A DNA stretch of 38,767 bases from an uncultured Cryomorphaceae bacterium (GTDB taxonomy: Bacteria > Bacteroidota > Bacteroidia > Flavobacteriales > Schleiferiaceae). The translations under genes and the position numbers were made by a program. Location of the stretch: assembly GCA_913049845.1 (NCBI GenBank), contig CAJWZE010000011.1, forward strand, positions 1-38,767. Direction: 5' to 3'. Positions 16,640-21,954 of this stretch are shown in pieces; the first letter of the stretch is position 1; each line of letters opens with the position of its first letter. The notes under the pieces were generated by a model. It was not told the DNA's origin. It did no database searches and saw nothing but the letters and a program-made list of their open reading frames with translations.

Positions 16640-16762
16640 TTAGCTCCCGCATGCTTCACATTCTGGGTTATCAATGCTGCAGGCTTTGGGTTGCTCTGCT
16701 TGCTCTAATTCTTGAACGAAGCTTGCGAAAGAATCGTCCATTCCGAAATCGTTAGTATTCAT
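16640..16762 (-). CDS. 40-residue protein carrying an NrdA-like redox tail
   Basis: An ATG-to-TAA frame of 41 codons on the minus strand. The product starts MNTNDFGMDDSFASF, continues with a Gln/Glu-rich helix-like stretch (residues 16-25) and ends ACSIDNPECEACGS (27-40). That end matches the C-terminus of the NrdA in this window, [15 protein letters not shown], with one residue missing and one substitution, and both end exactly at Gly-Ser-stop. Cys35 and Cys38 correspond to the shuttle cysteines of NrdA. The two DNA segments differ at 8 of 13 shared codons, so similarity is held at protein level. It has a candidate promoter (16820-16791), a terminator, and shares TTGTTAATAAC with the nrdB upstream region. 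The family is unknown to me; an RNR-associated redox or regulatory peptide is inferred. Confidence 0.8.
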   Translation of the reverse strand: MNTNDFGMDDSFASFVQELEQAEQPKACSIDNPECEACGS

Positions 16763-16790
16763 TGCGTAGTGTTTTTATTTAGACTCCTAC

Positions 16791-16820
16791 CTAAACTACC
16801 AAATCGATTTACAGATTCAA
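16791..16820 (-). promoter_or_regulatory. Candidate promoter of the NrdA-tail-like gene
   Basis: On the minus strand, TTG (16820-16818), a 19-base spacer and TAGTTTAG (16798-16791, one mismatch to TAnnTTTG) precede the ATG at 16762 by 28 bases. A perfect AAGGAGGTC (16830-16822) lies just upstream of the -33 element, too far from the ATG (60 bases) to act as its ribosome-binding site. Confidence 0.4.
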
Positions 16821-16836
16821 GACCTCCTTAAAAAGC

Positions 16837-16847
16837 GTTATTAACAA
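16837..16847 (-). promoter_or_regulatory. TTGTTAATAAC motif upstream of the NrdA-tail-like gene
   Basis: Identical to the 11-mer at 3921-3931 upstream of nrdB, and in the same orientation relative to the gene. It ends 16 bases before the candidate -33 TTG; the nrdB copy ends 26 bases before its candidate, a difference of about one helical turn. Regulatory role is inferred. Confidence 0.4.
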
Positions 16848-16870
16848 TTTCATTTTTTGATTTTGTGGGA

Positions 16871-16898
16871 GTTAGTCATTAAATTTTTAATAACTCAC
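16871..16898. repeat. Imperfect inverted repeat between divergent genes
   Basis: GTTAGTCATTAAA (16871-16883) and TTTAATAACTCAC (16886-16898) pair at 11 of 13 positions around a 2-base centre. It lies in the 196-bp gap between the small minus-strand gene and the glucosaminidase gene and could be an operator for either. Confidence 0.4.
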
Positions 16899-16958
16899 TG
16901 ACCAATTTGAAAAAACTTCAAGAAGGAAAATGCATTTTGTGGTCAAATCATACGACCA

Positions 16959-17939
16959 ATGTTAACGAACCGTTACCTGCCACTCTTTTTCGTTAGTTTC
17001 ACAGCCCTTGTGATGAATGCACAGACCAATGTGCGCACTGCTTATGTTTTAAAGTATTCGCAAATCGCTGTAGATGAGATGAATAGAAGTGGAATTCCAG
17101 CATCGATTACGTTGGCGCAAGGAATTTTAGAAAGCGGGAATGGCTTGAGCGAATTGGCAAAGAAGTCAAACAATCACTTTGGAATCAAATGTCATCGCAC
17201 CTGGACGGGCGAGAAAGTCTACCACGACGATGATGCGAAGGGCGAGTGCTTCAGGGCATATGAGGAGGTGAGACACAGTTATGAGGACCATACAGACTTT
17301 CTGGTACGAGGATCGAGGTACGAGATCATGTTTGAATTAGACCCAACTGATTACAAGGGTTGGGCGAAGGGTCTTAAGAAGGCTGGCTATGCGACGGCTC
17401 CGGATTATGCGGAAAAGCTGATTCGCATCATAGAGCAGGAAGAGTTGCACCGTTTTGATTTTGCTGCCACGGCACCGCTATTAGCCTCTGAGGACACACT
17501 ATCCGTGAAGACCGAAGGACCTACCTTGAATGGAAAAGGTAAGCCTGTGACCAATGCAAAGAAGAAATTCTTAATTCACAGAATGAAGCGCCACGAGAAC
17601 GGAATACCTTATGTTGTTATACAGGCAGGGGAGACCTTAGAAGATTTGGCAGATTCGTTGCATATGAGAGTTCCAGTACTTTTAGATATTAATGATGCCT
17701 CTTATGAAACGGTATTTCACCCGGGCGAAGCCGTGTACATCGACTACAAGAAGCAGCGTTCAAAACAGAAGTTTGTGATCGCTTCACGTGGACTAACTAT
17801 GCGCGCAATCAGTCAGCAGCACGCAGTATCGCTCGATAAATTATACAAGTACAATGATTTTCCGGTCGGCCATCAGCCTCAAAAAGGTGAGCTAATCCGA
17901 CTACGTCCTGTAGGATTGCTCGAAAAGTTCAAAGATTAA
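16959..17939 (+). CDS. Secreted glucosaminidase with LysM repeats
   Basis: A 326-residue exported peptidoglycan hydrolase. The signal peptide covers about residues 1-21. A GH73-type N-acetylglucosaminidase domain follows (about 25-165): ITLAQGILESGNGLSELAKKSNNHFGIKC carries the probable catalytic Glu in ILESGNG, and HSYEDHTDFL is also typical. Two LysM-like modules lie at about 215-265 (YVVIQAGETLEDLADSLHM) and 270-320 (KFVIASRGLTMRAISQQHAV), for peptidoglycan binding. It resembles FlgJ/LytB-like enzymes of Bacteroidota, which are not flagellar. Its stop overlaps the stop of the convergent small membrane protein by four bases. Confidence 0.93.
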   Translation: MLTNRYLPLFFVSFTALVMNAQTNVRTAYVLKYSQIAVDEMNRSGIPASITLAQGILESGNGLSELAKKSNNHFGIKCHRTWTGEKVYHDDDAKGECFRAYEEVRHSYEDHTDFLVRGSRYEIMFELDPTDYKGWAKGLKKAGYATAPDYAEKLIRIIEQEELHRFDFAATAPLLASEDTLSVKTEGPTLNGKGKPVTNAKKKFLIHRMKRHENGIPYVVIQAGETLEDLADSLHMRVPVLLDINDASYETVFHPGEAVYIDYKKQRSKQKFVIASRGLTMRAISQQHAVSLDKLYKYNDFPVGHQPQKGELIRLRPVGLLEKFKD

Positions 17940-18109
17940 GAGCGACTACGCAGCTTGTCAATGACGTATGTCAGAATAAATATTCCGGTGCTCACGGTAC
18001 CAATGAGTAGGAGCGTTGGGGCACCCATATAGTGAAGGACCTTAAATATCACGCTCAAAAGGAGTCCCGAAGCTCCAACAATTCCGCTGATTCGAACAAT
18101 CTTTTTCAT
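17936..18109 (-). CDS. Small two-pass membrane protein, 57 residues
   Basis: A 57-residue protein with a basic N-terminus (MKKIVRISG), two hydrophobic segments (about residues 7-24 and 30-50) and a basic C-terminus (DKLRSRS). The linker KVLHYMGAP is reminiscent of the N-terminus of GldL-like Bacteroidota membrane proteins, but the similarity is slight. The ATG at 18109 is preferred to an in-frame start at 18121. It converges on the glucosaminidase gene with overlapping stop codons. Function unknown. Confidence 0.6.
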   Translation of the reverse strand: MKKIVRISGIVGASGLLLSVIFKVLHYMGAPTLLLIGTVSTGIFILTYVIDKLRSRS

Positions 18110-18136
18110 AAATACTAACATACGCTTTTCGTGTTA

Positions 18137-18144
18137 TACATTTG
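18137..18144 (+). promoter_or_regulatory. -7 promoter box of the TPP-riboswitch transcript
   Basis: TACATTTG is a perfect TAnnTTTG match. Initiation 5-7 bases later, near 18150, would start the RNA exactly at the 5' edge of the riboswitch. Confidence 0.6.
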
Positions 18145-18149
18145 CACTG

Positions 18150-18243
18150 TCTCAAAGGGGTGCCCAGAAAGTCTTTCGACCTGCGGGCTGAGAACATACC
18201 CATAGAACCTGGGCAGGTAATGCTGCTAAGGAACGATAAGCAA
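18150..18243 (+). promoter_or_regulatory. TPP riboswitch (THI element)
   Basis: The conserved blocks of the thiamin-pyrophosphate aptamer are in order: GGGGTGCCC (18157-18165), GGGCTGAGA (18185-18193), ATACCC (18196-18201), GAACCTG (18205-18211) and GGTAATGCTGC (18216-18226) followed by AAGGAAC. GGGT (18158-18161) can pair with ACCC (18198-18201) as the P2 stem. It lies 54 bp upstream of a TonB-dependent receptor, which marks that receptor as a thiamin-controlled transporter. The 3' region CCCCTT (18268-18273) can pair with AAGGGG (18155-18160), a possible alternative fold that breaks the aptamer. Confidence 0.95.
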
Positions 18244-18296
18244 TAATATGTTTAATACACGTTGTTGCCCCTTGACGTAGTTTAAAAACCAAAATC

Positions 18297-20453
18297 ATGA
18301 ATAAATTCATGTGTACCGCAGCTGCTGTAGCCTTCTCGCTATTTGCCACTGCACAAGAAAAGGCCGATTCGGCCAAAATCGACATCCTTCTTCCAAACGT
18401 AGAACTCAATGAAGTGAATGTACTGGGCACTTGGGCGCAAAAGGACGACCCAATAGCACAGATTAACCTAACGGAAAAGGATGTTGAAGCGCTGAATACC
18501 GGACGCGACCTTCCTTATGTTTTACAAGATGTCGCAGGCGTAGTTAGTTTCTCCGATGCTGGAAATGGTATTGGATACACCAACATGCGTTTTCGTGGTT
18601 CGGACATCACGCGCATCAACGTCACTGTTAATGGTATTCCAATGAATGACGCGGAGAGCCATGGTGTGTTTTGGGTGAATACACCAGACCTCCTGTCCTC
18701 CACTAACGCCATCCAATTGCAAAAAGGTGTTGGAACCTCTACCAACGGTTCTGGGGCATTCGGAGCAAGTCTTGGTCTGAGCACCTTGGGTGCAGGAGAA
18801 AAAGGCGGTCGTATCACTTTGGGTGTGGGATCTTATGGCACAAAGCGTGCTACTATGGAAGCACGCACAGGGAAATCTGCAAGTGGTTTTTGGATGAATA
18901 CCCGCATTTCGTCCATCAGCTCAGACGGGTATGTGGAGCGTGCTTCTTCGGACCTGCAATCGTACTATGTGAGTGCCGGTTTTGCTGGTGGCGGTCATTA
19001 TGTCGAGGCTGTACACTTTGGCGGTGGCGAACGTACCTACCAAGCTTGGTATGGGGTCGACTCTACCACTATGTACGGTTCTGATGCCTATCCTCAATTC
19101 AACGCTGCAGGGGCATTATATGACGACACTTGGAGTGTAATCAACGGAACATATGATGATCAAGTGGATAACTACGGTCAGGATCACACACAATTGCACT
19201 ACCGCTATTCCAACCTCTTTGGCGGTACTTTCGCGGCGGCCCTGCACCACACTGCAGGCGCCGGTTATTACGAAGAGTATAACCAAGGATTCGCTTTTGC
19301 TGATTTTGGAATCGGCAATTACGTTTCGGCAACCGATACTGTTGCTTTTGGTGATGTTGTGACACGCAAGTGGTTAGATAACGATTTCTATGGAGCAACT
19401 TCTTCGTGGACGTATGAAAACGGCAATCAACGTGTACAGCTTGGCGGTGGGGTGCATCGATACGAAGGCGCGCATTTTGGCCGCGTGATTTGGGCTAATA
19501 ATCCAAACGTGAGCACTCTAGACGCAGATTACTATGCGGGTGATGCCATTAAAGACGATGCGAACATCTACGCTAAATACGCTTTGACTAGCAACAACCT
19601 TTTGGTCTACGCAGATGCACAATACCGCTACGTGAACCACAGTTCAACAGGTGGCTCAGCGACAGGACAAGCAAACTTTGATCGCACGTTCATCTTCTTT
19701 AATCCTAAGGTAGGTTTGACCTACAATCTTGGCGGAAATCAAATTTTTGGAGCATATTCAGGTGTAGGTCACCGCGAGCCGAACCGTACGGATTTGCAGT
19801 ATGCCGCTGACGCTAATGCATTACAGGCAGAACGTATGTTGGATATGGAATTCAATTACCGCAACTCTGGGGAAAAGTGGGCTTTTGATGTGAACGCTTA
19901 CCGTCAGCAGTACCAAAACCAATTGGTATTAACGGGTTTTATTGACGCTCAGGGCTATCCCATCCGTGAAAATATCGGACAGAGTTTCCGTCAAGGCCTC
20001 GAGTTTACTGGTGCTTACGAGCTGACCTCGGCGCTTTCAGCTACGGCCAATGTGGCATTGAGTCAGAACGAGAACGTAAATTGGGTAAGTGATCCTACGT
20101 CTTCTTATGTGGACAATACGCCAATTGCCTTCTCACCAGGTGCAGTTGCTAGTGCGCGTTTAACATATGCTAAGAAAGGTTTTGAGGCGACACTTTGGAA
20201 TCAATATGTAGGCAAGCAATACATGTCGAATGAAGGGCTTGAGGCACACAGTCTACCTGCTTATCATATCATCAATGGACGTACTTCGTATACGTGGAAT
20301 TGCAGCTATATGCAGCGCTTGATTGGATTTGTGGAGTTGAGAAACTTGGGCAACACGTCTTATGCAGCCAACGGATATATGTGGGGCGATTGGGCTTACT
20401 ACTACGCACAAGCGACCTTTAACATCATAACTGGTTTCACTTTCGAATTTTAG
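18297..20453 (+). CDS. TonB-dependent receptor, probable thiamin transporter
   Basis: A 718-residue outer-membrane receptor powered by TonB/ExbB/ExbD. After a signal peptide (cleavage after FATAQ, near residue 20) there is a short linker, then the plug domain (about 45-165: LPYVLQDVAGVVSFSDAGNGIGYTNMRFRG, VTVNGIPMNDAESHGVFWVN), then a 22-strand-type barrel with many aromatic girdle strands, ending in GFTFEF with the C-terminal Phe needed for barrel assembly. No carboxypeptidase-like N-terminal extension is present. Substrate is inferred from the TPP riboswitch upstream, an association known for Bacteroidota thiamin receptors. It ends at a terminator. No inner-membrane thiamin transporter is in the window. 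Confidence 0.93.
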   Translation: MNKFMCTAAAVAFSLFATAQEKADSAKIDILLPNVELNEVNVLGTWAQKDDPIAQINLTEKDVEALNTGRDLPYVLQDVAGVVSFSDAGNGIGYTNMRFRGSDITRINVTVNGIPMNDAESHGVFWVNTPDLLSSTNAIQLQKGVGTSTNGSGAFGASLGLSTLGAGEKGGRITLGVGSYGTKRATMEARTGKSASGFWMNTRISSISSDGYVERASSDLQSYYVSAGFAGGGHYVEAVHFGGGERTYQAWYGVDSTTMYGSDAYPQFNAAGALYDDTWSVINGTYDDQVDNYGQDHTQLHYRYSNLFGGTFAAALHHTAGAGYYEEYNQGFAFADFGIGNYVSATDTVAFGDVVTRKWLDNDFYGATSSWTYENGNQRVQLGGGVHRYEGAHFGRVIWANNPNVSTLDADYYAGDAIKDDANIYAKYALTSNNLLVYADAQYRYVNHSSTGGSATGQANFDRTFIFFNPKVGLTYNLGGNQIFGAYSGVGHREPNRTDLQYAADANALQAERMLDMEFNYRNSGEKWAFDVNAYRQQYQNQLVLTGFIDAQGYPIRENIGQSFRQGLEFTGAYELTSALSATANVALSQNENVNWVSDPTSSYVDNTPIAFSPGAVASARLTYAKKGFEATLWNQYVGKQYMSNEGLEAHSLPAYHIINGRTSYTWNCSYMQRLIGFVELRNLGNTSYAANGYMWGDWAYYYAQATFNIITGFTFEF

Positions 20454-20473
20454 ACAAGCCAATATTTGAAACT

Positions 20474-20505
20474 AAAAACCCGCGGGTGGGGCCCGTGGGT
20501 TTTTT
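20474..20505. terminator. Bidirectional terminator
   Basis: AAAAACCCGCGGG (20474-20486) pairs with CCCGTGGGTTTTT (20492-20504) with one G-T pair. It serves the convergent TonB receptor and MerR-type genes; the MerR stop lies only about 5 bases beyond it. Confidence 0.88.
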
Positions 20506-20508
20506 ATT

Positions 20509-20844
20509 CTAATCTGCTTTCATCGTTCGTAGGATTTTTTGCAATTCTGACTTTACGTAGGCCAATTTTTCTAAGGCTTCAACTTTAGCTACTGCTGACT
20601 TACCTTCATCCTTCAAATGCTTTTTAGCACCTTCTATTGTGAAACCTCGCTCTTTGACTAGGTGATTAATAGTACTAATCACCGCGACATCATCCTTTGC
20701 GTACTTGCGTTTGCCTGATGAAGTTTTTTTTGGGTGCAGTTGTTTGAATTCGCGTTCCCAATAGCGAAGGTTGGAGGTGTTCAAGCCAAAGTGTTTAGCT
20801 ACTTCACCTATAGTATAATACAGTTTATCCGGCAGTTTATTCAT
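20509..20844 (-). CDS. MerR-type transcriptional regulator
   Basis: A 111-residue regulator with an N-terminal winged-helix MerR domain (YTIGEVAKHFGLNTSNLRYWEREF, residues 10-33). The second part, KKTSSGKRKYAKDDVAVISTINHLVKERGFTIEGAKKHL, is the usual wing and helix region. The C-terminal helix is short and lacks an effector-binding domain or metal Cys. It is downstream of the M23 peptidase by 28 bp on the same strand, a pairing seen widely in Bacteroidota together with divergent alaS. Target genes are unknown. Confidence 0.9.
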   Translation of the reverse strand: MNKLPDKLYYTIGEVAKHFGLNTSNLRYWEREFKQLHPKKTSSGKRKYAKDDVAVISTINHLVKERGFTIEGAKKHLKDEGKSAVAKVEALEKLAYVKSELQKILRTMKAD

Positions 20845-20872
20845 ACTATGATGGGATAGAACTTATTGACGA

Positions 20873-21844
20873 TTAATCGAAACTCTGGTTAGAGTGCGAG
20901 CTGATTTTCAGCATTTCCTCGTACTGTTCTGCACTAAGGTCGTTAAAGAAGTAATTGATTGGATTGATCTTGCGACCATCCTTAATCACTTCATAATGCA
21001 GGTGTGGTGCAGTTGACGAACCGGTTGATCCTACATAACCAATAAGGTCACCGCGTTTCACGCGCTGTCCACGCCGAACTTCAATCTCTTTCATGTGGGC
21101 GTATAAAGTTTGATATCCAAAGCCGTGGTCAATCACAATGTGACGGCCATATCCTGAGCGGCTGCGTTTGTAGGTGCTCACCTTACCGTCACCGGTTGCG
21201 TAGATTGGCGTTCCAGTAGGTGCTGCGAAGTCTGTCCCCCAGTGCATCTTACGCACTTTGTAAATAGGGTGAATCCGGTATCCATAGCCTGAGGCCATGC
21301 GCTTCAGATTTTTATTAGCCACCGGTTGGATGGCAGGAATAGAAGCAAGCATCTGCTCTTTGTTGCGGGCCATTTCAACCACATCGTCGAAACTCTTGGT
21401 TTGCACATAAGCACGTTTTGCAACTTGGTCCAACTTTTTACGTGTATCAATAAGAAGCTCAGAATTCGAGAATCCTTCGAGGTTCTTATAGCGGTTTGCA
21501 CCTCCAAAACCTGCGGTACGCACTTCTTGCGGGATAGGACCTGCTTCAAAGATAGTTCGGTAGATTTCGTCGTCGCGCTTTTCTATATCGGAAAGCACTG
21601 CAGCCAATTCCTCTAATTTACCATTCATCAGGTCGTATTGGATGATCATATTGTCCAATTCGCGCTTCATTCTTCGCTCCTTTGGACTTTCAAACCACAG
21701 GTCGGCCGCTGTGTAGAAAACAAAGCCAAAAGCGGCTGCCGCGATGCTAAAAAGGGCAACTTCTCTAACTCTCAGTTTCCAGGTACGCTCTATCTTTCTG
21801 TAAGACAGTGTTTTAGAATCATACGTGTATTTTACTTTAGCCAT
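20873..21844 (-). CDS. M23 family metallopeptidase, membrane-anchored
   Basis: A 323-residue peptidoglycan endopeptidase-like protein. A basic cytoplasmic N-terminus is followed by one membrane anchor (about residues 34-52), a coiled-coil-like stretch (ERRMKRELDNMIIQYDLMNGKLEELAAVL) and a C-terminal M23 (LytM) domain. Zn-binding elements are visible: HWGTDFAAP (HxxxD) and HLHYEV (HxH), with an upstream His in YAHMKEI. The ATG at 21844 (MAKVKYTYDS) is the family start; an in-frame start 30 bases upstream would add an unusual leader. Divergent from alaS and followed by the MerR gene. Confidence 0.93.
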   Translation of the reverse strand: MAKVKYTYDSKTLSYRKIERTWKLRVREVALFSIAAAAFGFVFYTAADLWFESPKERRMKRELDNMIIQYDLMNGKLEELAAVLSDIEKRDDEIYRTIFEAGPIPQEVRTAGFGGANRYKNLEGFSNSELLIDTRKKLDQVAKRAYVQTKSFDDVVEMARNKEQMLASIPAIQPVANKNLKRMASGYGYRIHPIYKVRKMHWGTDFAAPTGTPIYATGDGKVSTYKRSRSGYGRHIVIDHGFGYQTLYAHMKEIEVRRGQRVKRGDLIGYVGSTGSSTAPHLHYEVIKDGRKINPINYFFNDLSAEQYEEMLKISSHSNQSFD

Positions 21845-21871
21845 ACTTAATGCGTTATTTTTGCTATGACG

Positions 21872-21891
21872 CAATATTGAATCGAATATTG
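21872..21891. repeat. Inverted repeat in the M23-alaS divergent gap
   Basis: CAATATT (21872-21878) and AATATTG (21885-21891) are perfect 7-bp inverted arms with a 6-base centre, 28 bp from the M23 start. It may be a binding site for a dimeric regulator; no TAnnTTTG box was found in this 110-bp gap. Confidence 0.35.
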
Positions 21892-21954
21892 TGCCACAAA
21901 GAAACGAAATTAGATAAACACTTAATCGTAGCGCTCTTTTAGAGAATTCACAAT

